Shown here: one piece after another, positions 34,244 to 42,207 of the stretch
How positions within the stretch are numbered: the first letter of the stretch is position 1
Layout: every line of letters begins with the position of its first letter
Source: a virus
IMG/VR virus record: IMGVR_UViG_3300034061_005227
Coordinates: 34,378 to 98,377 of that record
Reading direction: 5' to 3' (one strand)
DNA length: 64,000 nucleotides
Notes under the pieces: generated by a model
The model's input: the letters and a program-made list of their open reading frames with translations, nothing else
Databases searched by the model: none
What the model was told of the DNA's origin: nothing
Made by a program: the position numbers and the translations under genes

Positions 34244-34876
34244 ATGAAAAAGATAATTGCAATCATTTTGTGGTTCTTGTTGGTTTCCTTGGATTCTAAT
34301 AGTCCACAAAAAATTTCAGTTTCTTCGGAGGTTGAAAAGAAAGTTCACAATGATGTTGTAGCAATACAATTATCAAACAAGGTGAAAATAAATCGAAAAC
34401 ACCCGTATAGTAAATTTTGTGATAATTACCACGAAATTGCAATGTACTATCACTTAGAACATGGTATACCTACAAGTGTTCAATTAGCACAAGCGATAGC
34501 TGAAAGTGGGGGTGGGTATTCACCAATTGCAAAGAATGCAAATAATCTATTCGGTATGAAGTATTATAAAGAATTGTACGATGGTGATTATTATGTATCT
34601 TTGGGTGGAACAAAATGGAGAAAGTATGAAAGTTTCTCTGAATCATTTGAAGACCATGCTTTATTTCTTAAGAAATATTACAAACACGCTGTTGGTAAAA
34701 ATTGGAAATATTGGACAAATCATTGTAAAGGTTATGGATTTGGTGAATATTGGAAACACATTGGTATGGTTATAGAAAAATACGAGTTATGGCGTTATGA
34801 TGAATTGATTATTAAACATCAAATTAATCAAAGTTATGATTTGTTATGTGATTCTTCTCTTAATTTATCTAAATGA
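34244..34876 (+). CDS. Secreted glucosaminidase, GH73/FlgJ-like, 210 aa
   Basis: N-terminal signal or anchor (MKKIIAIILWFLLVSLDSNS). The domain at about 60-185 has IPTSVQLAQAIAESGGG (catalytic glutamate in AESG), then NNLFGMK, a FSESFEDHALFL helix and a GYGFGEYWKHIG segment: the mannosyl-glycoprotein endo-beta-N-acetylglucosaminidase family that cuts peptidoglycan. Unlike neighbouring hydrolases it uses a signal peptide, so it acts in the periplasm of the producing cell, most likely in lysis. Its 3' end overlaps the convergent membrane gene by 43 bases. Confidence 0.8.
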   Translation: MKKIIAIILWFLLVSLDSNSPQKISVSSEVEKKVHNDVVAIQLSNKVKINRKHPYSKFCDNYHEIAMYYHLEHGIPTSVQLAQAIAESGGGYSPIAKNANNLFGMKYYKELYDGDYYVSLGGTKWRKYESFSESFEDHALFLKKYYKHAVGKNWKYWTNHCKGYGFGEYWKHIGMVIEKYELWRYDELIIKHQINQSYDLLCDSSLNLSK

Positions 34877-35334
34877 TGTTTATATAAAAGTATTGTAAGA
34901 TGGTATGACCCCAGTATTAAAACACAATAAATCTCGAACCACAACATACCTGAATACAACAATACAAATATTGACATATAATAAAGAATACCAAAAAATT
35001 GGAATCTTTTTAATGTCATAAGAGGATAGGAACAAGAGAGAAAGAAAAGACCTGCAATAATATTATGTGTTGTTGGGTATAGGTCTAAAGAAAACGCAGT
35101 CAGAAGTAATAACAGAATCGAAGGTACCAACCATTTGTCTGTACTAAAGAAGAAGTAACTTGTGGCTGCGTTTATTATTATGAACATTGGTTGAAGTGGT
35201 GTTCTCCAATAACTTGATAAAGACCATAATTCACCACATATTGACAAAAGAATAAATGGTTGTATTATTGATAGTATAATAACACTAAGTTTTATATAAA
35301 ACTCATATTTTTTGATAAAAAACATAAAATACAA
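34834..35334 (-). CDS. Polytopic membrane protein, 166 aa
   Basis: About five hydrophobic segments with short polar loops and a basic C-tail (YKHHLDKLREE). No family recognised. Overlaps the 3' end of the GH73 gene on the other strand; its start lies 2 bases from the divergent 61-aa gene at 35337, so the two promoters must lie inside each other's coding sequence or the gene be weakly expressed. Confidence 0.55.
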   Translation of the reverse strand: MYFMFFIKKYEFYIKLSVIILSIIQPFILLSICGELWSLSSYWRTPLQPMFIIINAATSYFFFSTDKWLVPSILLLLLTAFSLDLYPTTHNIIAGLFFLSCSYPLMTLKRFQFFGILYYMSIFVLLYSGMLWFEIYCVLILGSYHLTILLYKHHLDKLREESHNKS

Positions 35335-35336
35335 AA

Positions 35337-35522
35337 ATGACTGAAGAACAAAAAGCTCAAATTTATGGTAGTTTACTAAATGAACATACCAAATTATTTA
35401 ATGAAATAAATAGAATAAAAGGTGAAAGTTTGGAGTTGTCTAATCAACAAAAACAAAGAATTAATGATTTGGAACGAAGACAAGTACAAATTATGGAACA
35501 GGTTAAAAGATTATTGAGTTAG
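35337..35522 (+). CDS. Small coiled-coil protein, 61 aa
   Basis: Almost entirely helical, with heptad-like spacing of Leu and Ile (HTKLFNEINRIKGESLEL, DLERRQVQIMEQVKRLL). No leader. Possibly a scaffold or oligomerisation factor; no family recognised. Confidence 0.5.
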   Translation: MTEEQKAQIYGSLLNEHTKLFNEINRIKGESLELSNQQKQRINDLERRQVQIMEQVKRLLS

Positions 35523-35526
35523 ATAT

Positions 35527-35535
35527 ATATTTATA
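35527..35535 (+). promoter_or_regulatory. Late-type box ATATTTATA
   Basis: 12 bases before the ATG at 35548. Confidence 0.55.
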
Positions 35536-35547
35536 TTTAAAAACAAT

Positions 35548-35787
35548 ATGTCATACAGAAAAACAAAACTCATACAAGAAAGAAATGTTTTAATTGAAAA
35601 AAATAGATTAATGGAACAAGGTGTTGTAACAACAACAACCACTAAAAAGTTGGATAAAAAAACATATGAGAACTTATCGTTATGTTCGAGTGTTAAAAAT
35701 CCACCTAATCCTACTGAAATTAAAACAGAATTCGGAGTTGTACTACAAGACCCTTCAGGTAAAGTACCTTATTGTCGAAAAGAATAA
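35548..35787 (+). CDS. Small protein with leader-like N-terminus, 79 aa
   Basis: Basic helical N-terminus ending RLMEQG (LME site, as in other leaders), then a threonine run (VVTTTTTKK) and a soluble tail with two cysteines. Own late-type promoter. Probably tagged by an atypical leader; function unknown. Convergent with the muramidase-like gene at 35790. Confidence 0.5.
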   Translation: MSYRKTKLIQERNVLIEKNRLMEQGVVTTTTTKKLDKKTYENLSLCSSVKNPPNPTEIKTEFGVVLQDPSGKVPYCRKE

Positions 35788-35789
35788 TT

Positions 35790-36626
35790 TTATACTATAC
35801 CTGAGGCTTCTTTATCAATGAGAGCTTTTACCTTTTCGTTTGCTTTAGCCCATGCACCACCACCTAATCTTCTGTCTCTATCGTTTTTAGCGATTTTGAC
35901 TAATTCCTTCTCTGATTTGCCTTCATCAACACCTTTATTAATACTTTTTGCAAAATCTTTGAAGAAACCAGGACCATTCCACGTGGCGTATGAGAAGTGT
36001 AATAATAATGGATTACTATTATTTACAATATTTCTTGCTTTTTCAGATAAATAATTTTTTGAATTTTTATCAAACAAACTTTTCATAGTTTTTACTGCTA
36101 AATCAAGTAATTGATTTTTAATTTCACCACCCCTATAATTCCAAGTCCATTTTTTACAAAAATTATCCATACCCATCTTTTCTTTTTGGTCATCAATCAA
36201 CTGAAAGAATTTTTTTCCATCTGAGGATATATCTTCAATCTTACCTGCTTCTCTATCCAATCCGAACATTGTTTCACCTGACCTACTATACATTCCTGTT
36301 TTACGAGGATGTTTTGAACCTGGATAACCAGCACATTCAGGATTCCAATAACCGCCTTCAAAATTTTCAATAACCTTTTTTGTTATGTCATAAAAATCGC
36401 CTTTACCACTTGATTTATACGGAGTAGTTTTATCATCGATTTCAGTATCTGATTCGGTATCTTTATTATCGGCATCAGGTGAAATTTTACCACTTCTATA
36501 ATCATCTAGTTTTTTCATTGCGGTTTTAAAAATAATATCTAAAGGATTTATTTCTTGTTCAATTATTTTATACAAACTTTTGATTCTATTTTTCTCATTT
36601 TCTGAGATTATCATTCTTCTTGACAT
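35790..36626 (-). CDS. Leader-tagged muramidase/transglycosylase-like protein, 278 aa
   Basis: Family E leader (MSRRMIISENEKNRIKSLYK, then IIEQE). After an acidic linker, a domain at about 75-278 opens with KKVIENFEGGYWNP (possible catalytic glutamate in FEGGY), SGETMFGLDREAG, and later LHFSYATWNGPGFFKDFA. The EGGY...GETxFG arrangement resembles GH108-type N-acetylmuramidases. Activity is inferred. Leftward operon with the 431-aa gene upstream. Confidence 0.6.
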   Translation of the reverse strand: MSRRMIISENEKNRIKSLYKIIEQEINPLDIIFKTAMKKLDDYRSGKISPDADNKDTESDTEIDDKTTPYKSSGKGDFYDITKKVIENFEGGYWNPECAGYPGSKHPRKTGMYSRSGETMFGLDREAGKIEDISSDGKKFFQLIDDQKEKMGMDNFCKKWTWNYRGGEIKNQLLDLAVKTMKSLFDKNSKNYLSEKARNIVNNSNPLLLHFSYATWNGPGFFKDFAKSINKGVDEGKSEKELVKIAKNDRDRRLGGGAWAKANEKVKALIDKEASGIV

Positions 36627-36638
36627 AATTTAATATTT

Positions 36639-37934
36639 TTACACAAAGTTTTTAAAGTCACTAAAAAATTGACTTGGCATATCGGCATGTTTAACATTTC
36701 TTCGTACCTCAGGTTGAGTCGACTCTAAGTTTTTTAATCTTTCACCATGTTTTCTAAATTGCCCCGACCAATTTTCTTGTCTTGATATCATTTTGATGTT
36801 TGAGGGTAATTCACCATTAAAATTAGAACCAACAAATTGAGTTGCAAAATCAGGTACAACTGGGTCAATTAAACCCACCTTATAACCTTTAGTTGCTGCC
36901 TCCCAAGCATTTTTACCACCAGCTGAAAATCCACTTACTGAAGTTATTTTAGCCTTAGGGTCTTGTAATTTAATCTGATTCAAAACATTGTCCAATGAAT
37001 TTTCAAAATTACTATAAACTACATTTTTGTCTGAAAGTATTTTTGAACCTTTATCAAACATAAACTGAGCACCATATGAACTACTTGGTGAACCACCGAA
37101 AACAATTGCATAATTTGATGTATTATTATTTTTATCAACAATGATACCCCCCTTAGACATTTGTTTATCAAATCTTTTTTCTTCTTTTTTTGATGGCATT
37201 TTTGGAATCGTGCCAATACCACCTTTATCTGTCACAGGAAAATTGAATTCTATGTGAACAGCGTTATTATTCTTTTCTCTTAGAACCTTTCTTATCCCAG
37301 AGTTTGGGGTTTTCATTAATTTTTCTGCGGCACTTGCAAATTGTTCACTATATGGTGCAACATCGATAGCAAATCCAGGTATATGGTTACTTAAAACTTT
37401 ACCTCTTTTTTTATCTCTATCTTCTAAAAAATCAGCATATTGTTTTTGTGTTAATTCACCTGACATATATTTATCCCAAACATTTACCACATCTTGTCCA
37501 TACCAAGATGCTATATTTGACCTACTATTTTGTTTATTAACTCTCGCTTGGTCTTCATACGTTCTTAAAGTACTTGTAACTTTCAAATTTGATGTATTTG
37601 CTTGAGCAAAAATACTTTTAAGTAACAATTCAGAGGGTGAATTTAATTTTATTGCTGATGGTCCGTAAGTAATTTTAAAAGATTCAGCATTTGGATGTAC
37701 AAAAAATTCTCCAGGTTCGAAACTTGATACTAATGAAGAATCATATTCACTACTATCGGATGTTGAATCAGATGTTGTCATATCTTCAGGGTCAATTTCA
37801 CCTCTTCTAAATTTTTCTAATTTATCTAATGCTGTACTAAAAATAATGTCTAAAGGAGATTTTCCTTGTTCATTAATTTTGTATAGACCTTTTATATGTT
37901 TTTTTTCTTCTTCAGAAATGACAATTTTTTTCAC
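36639..37934 (-). CDS. Leader-tagged M15-like peptidase fused to alpha/beta hydrolase, 431 aa
   Basis: Family E leader (MKKIVISEEEKKHIKGLYKI, then NEQ). Domain 1 (about 75-250): TSTLRTYEDQARVNKQ, SNHIPGFAIDVAP (HxxGxAxD zinc motif) and AVHIEFNFP (second zinc His), as in D-Ala-D-Ala carboxypeptidases and M15 endolysins. Domain 2 (about 280-431): SVSGFSAGG (Ser nucleophile elbow), GLIDPVVPDF (acid) and a C-terminal KHADMPS histidine, as in alpha/beta hydrolases. The pairing suggests attack on peptide cross-links plus an ester or acyl group. A minus-strand late box lies 13 bases upstream. Confidence 0.65.
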   Translation of the reverse strand: MKKIVISEEEKKHIKGLYKINEQGKSPLDIIFSTALDKLEKFRRGEIDPEDMTTSDSTSDSSEYDSSLVSSFEPGEFFVHPNAESFKITYGPSAIKLNSPSELLLKSIFAQANTSNLKVTSTLRTYEDQARVNKQNSRSNIASWYGQDVVNVWDKYMSGELTQKQYADFLEDRDKKRGKVLSNHIPGFAIDVAPYSEQFASAAEKLMKTPNSGIRKVLREKNNNAVHIEFNFPVTDKGGIGTIPKMPSKKEEKRFDKQMSKGGIIVDKNNNTSNYAIVFGGSPSSSYGAQFMFDKGSKILSDKNVVYSNFENSLDNVLNQIKLQDPKAKITSVSGFSAGGKNAWEAATKGYKVGLIDPVVPDFATQFVGSNFNGELPSNIKMISRQENWSGQFRKHGERLKNLESTQPEVRRNVKHADMPSQFFSDFKNFV

Positions 37935-37947
37935 AACACTTTTTTAA

Positions 37948-37955
37948 ATAAATAT
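37948..37955 (-). promoter_or_regulatory. Late-type box ATATTTAT
   Basis: Minus strand, 13 bases before the start at 37934; drives the two-gene wall-hydrolase operon. Confidence 0.6.
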
Positions 37956-37990
37956 CAATAATTCATTGTTTATTTTAATTATAATAAATG

Positions 37991-37999
37991 ATATTTATA
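37991..37999 (+). promoter_or_regulatory. Late-type box ATATTTATA
   Basis: 3 bases before the preferred ATG at 38003, the shortest spacing in the window. Confidence 0.45.
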
Positions 38000-38002
38000 G
38001 AT

Positions 38003-38389
38003 ATGAAAGTCAAAATTGTATTTAAAGACGATAAAAAAAAGACCACACATAAGTTGTATTTGGAGTTTATTAAATTCATTCAAAAGAATTACCCTTTAAA
38101 ATACGACTTGACTATTGAATTACTTGGTGAAAGGGAAGGTGTAATGACTACTGGGTCTAGGAACACCAATCATACCTTGAAAGTATTAACATCAGGTAGG
38201 ATGAATCGAGATATATTGAGAACATTAGCTCATGAATGGATTCATGAATATCAAATGACAATTTTGGGAAGAGAAAGAGGACCTGACATTGGTGGAATTA
38301 ATGAGGATGAGGCTAACGCATATTCAGCAAGATTAATAAAGTTGTTTGAGAAAGAGTTCCCAAATGATGAAAAGTATATGTATGAATAA
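38003..38389 (+). CDS. Small metallopeptidase-like protein, 128 aa
   Basis: ATG at 38003 rather than 37988, because the latter would lie over the promoter box. Central RTLAHEWIHEYQMT is an HExxH zinc motif and NEDEANAYSARLI supplies a downstream glutamate as a possible third ligand. Small size and motif spacing fit minimal phage or plasmid metallopeptidases (SprT/ImmA-like). No leader. Followed by a hairpin shared with the convergent FKBP gene. Confidence 0.65.
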   Translation: MKVKIVFKDDKKKTTHKLYLEFIKFIQKNYPLKYDLTIELLGEREGVMTTGSRNTNHTLKVLTSGRMNRDILRTLAHEWIHEYQMTILGRERGPDIGGINEDEANAYSARLIKLFEKEFPNDEKYMYE

Positions 38390-38390
38390 A

Positions 38391-38418
38391 AAAAAGGTAT
38401 TTCCTAAGAAATACCCAT
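38391..38418. terminator. Bidirectional terminator hairpin
   Basis: Stem GGTATTTC/GAAATACC (38396-38403 with 38408-38415); it overlaps the end of the convergent FKBP gene. Confidence 0.6.
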
Positions 38419-38829
38419 AACTTCCAAATCAAAGATTAATTTTTTTCCTGCAAGAGGATGGTTAGCATCCAAAGTTACTGAATCATCAGTCACTTCAATT
38501 ACTTTTACAATAATCGGTCCATTAGGTGTGTTTCCTTGGAGGGTTTCACCAACTTGTATTGTTTCAGGTACTTGACTCTTGGATACTATTGTAATCATTT
38601 CTGATTGATAATTGCCATAGGCATTCTCAGGTTCAATTTCGATTGTTTTTGTCTCACCAACTACCATATCAATTAAACCATCCTCAAAACCTGAAATGAG
38701 TTGACCTTGACCTAATGTTGATGTTAATGGTTCACGTCCCTCATTAAGTGAAGAATCAAAGATTGTCCCATCTTCCAATCTTCCTGTATAATTGACTATA
38801 ACGGTGTCACCTACTTGAATTTTTTTCAT
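38404..38829 (-). CDS. FKBP-type peptidyl-prolyl isomerase, SlyD-like, 141 aa
   Basis: Opens KIQVGDTVIVNYTGRLEDGT and contains FDSS, LISGFEDGLIDMVVGE and NAYG, the FKBP core; an insert-in-flap region (about 70-120) and NHPLAGKKLIFDLEV near the end match the SlyD subfamily. It catalyses proline isomerisation and chaperones folding. It lacks the His-rich SlyD tail. With DnaK at 49437 it makes a small phage-encoded chaperone set. No clear promoter box upstream. Confidence 0.85.
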   Translation of the reverse strand: MKKIQVGDTVIVNYTGRLEDGTIFDSSLNEGREPLTSTLGQGQLISGFEDGLIDMVVGETKTIEIEPENAYGNYQSEMITIVSKSQVPETIQVGETLQGNTPNGPIIVKVIEVTDDSVTLDANHPLAGKKLIFDLEVMGIS

Positions 38830-38873
38830 TTTAAATTGTAATGTTTTATTGAATGAATAATAATCACATTAAT

Positions 38874-39149
38874 TTAAAATGTCAAATCAAAAGATATTTG
38901 TAGCATAAAATTTTTATCATAAAATCCCAAATACTTCCAAGATTCTTCAAATAGATAATTTAAACCTGTTTCACCTATGTCTTCATACAACTTAACATCT
39001 CCGATTTTTAACTTACAACTAATCACGTGAATTTTATTATTTGTACTGAATATAATGTTAGTTATTTCTACATCACTACCTATACCATAAAGAAGCTCTA
39101 AATCCTTTTTGAAAACTTTATTCAATAAAATCCATAATCCTTTCTTCAT
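38874..39149 (-). CDS. Hypothetical protein, 91 aa
   Basis: Mixed alpha/beta protein, basic N-terminus (MKKGLWILLNKVFKKDLELL) without an (I/L)xE site, so not counted as tagged. No family recognised. Divergent from the family E gene at 39198. Confidence 0.5.
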   Translation of the reverse strand: MKKGLWILLNKVFKKDLELLYGIGSDVEITNIIFSTNNKIHVISCKLKIGDVKLYEDIGETGLNYLFEESWKYLGFYDKNFMLQISFDLTF

Positions 39150-39183
39150 TTGATTAAAATAAGTAAATTTGTTATAATCATCA

Positions 39184-39192
39184 ATATTTATA
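39184..39192 (+). promoter_or_regulatory. Late-type box ATATTTATA
   Basis: 5 bases before the ATG at 39198; supports this start over one at 39150. Confidence 0.55.
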
Positions 39193-39197
39193 TAAAT

Positions 39198-39500
39198 ATG
39201 AAAAGAATAGTACTTACAGAAGAAGAAAAAGAGGATATACTTGCCAAATACACAGAAGCTGACGATAAAGTTTTAGTTTATTTGAGGAGAAATTTTCCAG
39301 TCAATGAAGTTCCAACAGAATTTCAGGAATACTTTGGTAAATATAGGATTTTAGTTGATGACAAGTCAGTTCCTGTAAGAGGTAACTTTAAAAAGTTGAT
39401 TGATAAAATTGATAATTTACTTGTTGATGTATTTGCGGATGTGGACGACAAAAAAAGAAGACAAACAATAAAAAAATATGTAAAATATTTTGAGGATTAG
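39198..39500 (+). CDS. Family E leader protein, 100 aa
   Basis: Start at 39198 gives MKRIVLTEEEKEDILAKYTE, a family E leader. The ~80-residue body is helical and charged (KRRQTIKKYVKYFED). No family recognised. Followed by a host-type promoter for the next gene. Confidence 0.6.
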   Translation: MKRIVLTEEEKEDILAKYTEADDKVLVYLRRNFPVNEVPTEFQEYFGKYRILVDDKSVPVRGNFKKLIDKIDNLLVDVFADVDDKKRRQTIKKYVKYFED

Positions 39501-39519
39501 ATTATAAAACTTATCTTTG
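39488..39519 (+). promoter_or_regulatory. Host-type promoter TTTTG-N19-TATCTTTG
   Basis: Full Bacteroidota -33/-7 pair overlapping the end of the preceding gene, 38 bases before 39558. Confidence 0.65.
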
Positions 39520-39557
39520 TCTGAGAAATATTTGTTCACCCAATAAAATAAATCGAA

Positions 39558-39812
39558 ATGACAAAGCACGAGTTACTAAATCAATACACTTGGGTTATGA
39601 AAGTTCTTGATTCTTGTCAGAACGAAGAACAAGTGAGAACAACTGAAAGATTGTTCGAGTTGTATGTCAAAAAATGGAACAAAGAATTAACTGACAAACA
39701 GATGGGGCAACTTAGTTCCAATTTCGAAAAAGAAAAAAAAGGTAAACTTTCTAAAACACGAAAAAAGAAAGGGAACTTTCTTTCAAACATTTCACAATTT
39801 TTCTTATTTTAA
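39558..39812 (+). CDS. Small basic protein, 84 aa
   Basis: Helical N-terminal half, then a lysine-rich tail (FEKEKKGKLSKTRKKKGNFL). No leader. Host-type promoter suggests early expression. No family recognised. Confidence 0.6.
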   Translation: MTKHELLNQYTWVMKVLDSCQNEEQVRTTERLFELYVKKWNKELTDKQMGQLSSNFEKEKKGKLSKTRKKKGNFLSNISQFFLF

Positions 39813-39827
39813 TCAAAACAAAAATTT

Positions 39828-40385
39828 ATGGCTTACGGATATACTTGGTATGATGAATTGCGAATATTCCTATTCAAAGATTTACCTAACTTTTTAAAAA
39901 ACATTTGGAGATTTAGAAAAGCCCTATGGAATCATCACTGGTGGGATTATAATGGGACTTTGAGGTTCATTGAGATATCTACTGAACATATGGCTAAAAA
40001 CCTCAAGGTGAAAGGAAATGAGGTAGAAAAACCACGATTCAAGAAAGTTGATAAAATGAACAGAGTTGTTGAAATCCTAAAGAATATCCGTGAGGACAGA
40101 TACTTTGACATCGTTGAAAAAGAATTGGGTAGAGGTTACAATACCAGTAAAATCGAATTTGTTCCTTGTGAGGATAAACCTGATTATTTTGAACTAGTTG
40201 ACTATGATTCTGATGAAGAAAAAGAATTCAACAACAAATATTTCAATAGGGTTACTGAGCTTGAAAATGAAGAATGGAATGAATTGTGGGAAATATTGAA
40301 GGGACAAGACTACGATAAGTTCGACAAGGAAAAAGATTGGGATGACCAATTTGATGGTTCTGGTATGAGAGGTTGGTGGGATTAA
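39828..40385 (+). CDS. Conserved phage-type hypothetical protein, 185 aa
   Basis: The N-terminal part has a tryptophan-rich, amphipathic segment (LPNFLKNIWRFRKALWNHHW) followed by a helical EISTEHMAKNLK domain and an acidic C-terminus ending GSGMRGWWD. I have an impression of similar proteins in T4-like phages but cannot name a function. 16 bases after the 84-aa gene, so probably the same transcript. Confidence 0.6.
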   Translation: MAYGYTWYDELRIFLFKDLPNFLKNIWRFRKALWNHHWWDYNGTLRFIEISTEHMAKNLKVKGNEVEKPRFKKVDKMNRVVEILKNIREDRYFDIVEKELGRGYNTSKIEFVPCEDKPDYFELVDYDSDEEKEFNNKYFNRVTELENEEWNELWEILKGQDYDKFDKEKDWDDQFDGSGMRGWWD

Positions 40386-40419
40386 ATTTTCTAAAACTTT
40401 TTTTTTGAGTATATATAAT

Positions 40420-40428
40420 TTATTTATA
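40420..40428 (+). promoter_or_regulatory. Weak late-type box TTATTTATA
   Basis: One mismatch, 20 bases before 40449. Confidence 0.35.
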
Positions 40429-40448
40429 AACATATAATATTAGTAAGT

Positions 40449-40937
40449 ATGAAAAATTTAATTTTATTTTTCTTGTTCGTTTTTACATCCCAAAATATTA
40501 ATTCTCAATCAAGAATACCTAATTCTGAACCAACATGGGATTCATTAGAATTAGAAGGACTCAAAGAAATTGGTTTTTATTTTAATAAAACTGATTTAAT
40601 TGATAGTAGAATAGACACTTTGGATTCTAACATAAAACAAATACGTACACTCGATGATGATAGAATAATTGAGGAACAAAATAATTTAATTACTTTTTAT
40701 GAATATGAAAATCTATTGGTGCTTAATAGTAATTCTGATATCGAAAAAAAATTTTTATTTTTAACCTTTTTGTATGAAGAGGGAACTCCTTATCATAGCT
40801 CAAGACATTTTTTATCGGATAAAGGTGAAAGAATCGTAATAGAATATAAATCAAAGAACTCATCAGAAAAAAAGATGTTTTTTGTGTCTATATATTATAG
40901 TCAAAAGAATGATTATTTAGTAACACACTTCGATTAA
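40449..40937 (+). CDS. Secreted hypothetical protein, 162 aa
   Basis: Signal peptide (MKNLILFFLFVFTSQNINSQ), then a soluble charged domain. No family recognised. Bounded by a weak late box and a strong terminator as a single-gene unit. Confidence 0.55.
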   Translation: MKNLILFFLFVFTSQNINSQSRIPNSEPTWDSLELEGLKEIGFYFNKTDLIDSRIDTLDSNIKQIRTLDDDRIIEEQNNLITFYEYENLLVLNSNSDIEKKFLFLTFLYEEGTPYHSSRHFLSDKGERIVIEYKSKNSSEKKMFFVSIYYSQKNDYLVTHFD

Positions 40938-40940
40938 ATA

Positions 40941-40976
40941 AAAAAAAACGAACTTAGTTTAAGTTCGTTTTTTTTA
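40941..40976. terminator. Bidirectional intrinsic terminator
   Basis: Perfect 9-bp stem ACGAACTTA/TAAGTTCGT with 3-nt loop, A run before and T8 after, between convergent genes. Confidence 0.9.
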
Positions 40977-40995
40977 TAATAATTATCCTTTTTTT

Positions 40996-41373
40996 TTATT
41001 TACCACCAGAACCTTTTACACAATTTACAAAAGCCCCAACTTTAGCTAAAGCAACAGCCATATCTTTATCCTCTTCTTTGTTGCCAAAATTAACAGAAGT
41101 TACACATGCAAATGCTGTCTTATTTGCTTTTAATGTTTCTGTACCAAATTGTACATTAGGGTTACTTTTTATGTAACTTTCAAGAGCACTACAATTTTGA
41201 ATAAGCAAATCTCTATATGGTTTCTTTTGGCCTTCTTTGAAATTAGGACCTAAGTTCATCATACCCTCTAAATGAGATTGTAATGGTTCCATACAACTTG
41301 TTGCTTGTTCACTGATTACTCTTTTTACTAATTTAACTAAATCACTTTCAGTTAATCTTACAGTTCTTCTCAT
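40996..41373 (-). CDS. Family A leader protein, 125 aa
   Basis: Leader MRRTVRLTESDLVKLVKRVI then SEQ. The body has four cysteines (SCMEPL, NCSALESYI, ACVTSVN, NCVKG), spaced as in a small helical disulphide-bonded domain, and a C-terminal GSGGK. No family recognised. A minus-strand late box lies 40 bases upstream. Confidence 0.65.
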   Translation of the reverse strand: MRRTVRLTESDLVKLVKRVISEQATSCMEPLQSHLEGMMNLGPNFKEGQKKPYRDLLIQNCSALESYIKSNPNVQFGTETLKANKTAFACVTSVNFGNKEEDKDMAVALAKVGAFVNCVKGSGGK

Positions 41374-41413
41374 AATTTATTTTTTAATTTTTTTTATTTT
41401 CTATTATTTTATA

Positions 41414-41421
41414 ATAAATAT
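41414..41421 (-). promoter_or_regulatory. Late-type box ATATTTAT
   Basis: Minus strand, 40 bases before the start at 41373. Confidence 0.5.
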
Positions 41422-41451
41422 GTTTATCTTGTAAAAAAAAACGATGAGATT

Positions 41452-42174
41452 ATGAGAACAAGTATTTTATTCCTTTCATTTTTGGTTTCCACATCTATTT
41501 TTTGTCAAGTTACAATGATGGTAGGTGATTTAACATTACCATCTAAATCAATTGACACAATTTCTGATGTTACTAATGGTATCATAAGAACTAACAAATT
41601 GTACATTGCTGAAGGTAATGATGTTAATAAAAACAAACATTACTTCGATGGTGATGATATTATGTTTGTTGATGCCCAAAAATATGTAACTGAGGTTAAT
41701 TCTGTTTTTTCAATTGACAATCATTCAAAACCTAGTTTCATTTCTTTCAATACCACAAGATTAAAAATTGACTTGAATCAAAAGGTAAATTATTCTTTGA
41801 ATTACATTCCTTTTTCTATTTTCTACGTTGATAGTATTGTTGAGTACAAAACAAAGTATGATTTTAGAGTGGAGTTGATTTACAATGGTAGATTAGTTGA
41901 GTCTGTTGAAGTTCACTTTGATAGAATAACTGATAAAAGTTACACATTAGCTATGACTTGGTTCAATTCACTATCCTCAGAAGAAAAGATGAATATCAAT
42001 AGTAATGACAAGGATGATGTATTAGCCGCTTGGATTGATAGAACATTTATGAGTTACTTATCTAAATCACTTCCAAACAAAGACTATTGTAAAACTCTAA
42101 TCAAGAATGAAAAGTTTTCATTTAACTACACTAATAAGGTTTACTACACAGACTTCCAAGACAAGGAATGGTAA
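41452..42174 (+). CDS. Secreted hypothetical protein, 240 aa
   Basis: Signal peptide (MRTSILFLSFLVSTSIFCQ), then a beta-rich domain and an acidic helical tail. No family recognised. Ends in a hairpin terminator shared with the convergent 326-aa gene. Confidence 0.55.
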   Translation: MRTSILFLSFLVSTSIFCQVTMMVGDLTLPSKSIDTISDVTNGIIRTNKLYIAEGNDVNKNKHYFDGDDIMFVDAQKYVTEVNSVFSIDNHSKPSFISFNTTRLKIDLNQKVNYSLNYIPFSIFYVDSIVEYKTKYDFRVELIYNGRLVESVEVHFDRITDKSYTLAMTWFNSLSSEEKMNINSNDKDDVLAAWIDRTFMSYLSKSLPNKDYCKTLIKNEKFSFNYTNKVYYTDFQDKEW

Positions 42175-42203
42175 AAAAAAACACTACGTAAGTAGTGTTT
42201 TTA
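42173..42203. terminator. Bidirectional intrinsic terminator
   Basis: Stem ACACTAC/GTAGTGT with 4-nt loop, A9 before and TTTTTAT after. Confidence 0.8.
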
Positions 42204-42207
42204 TATT

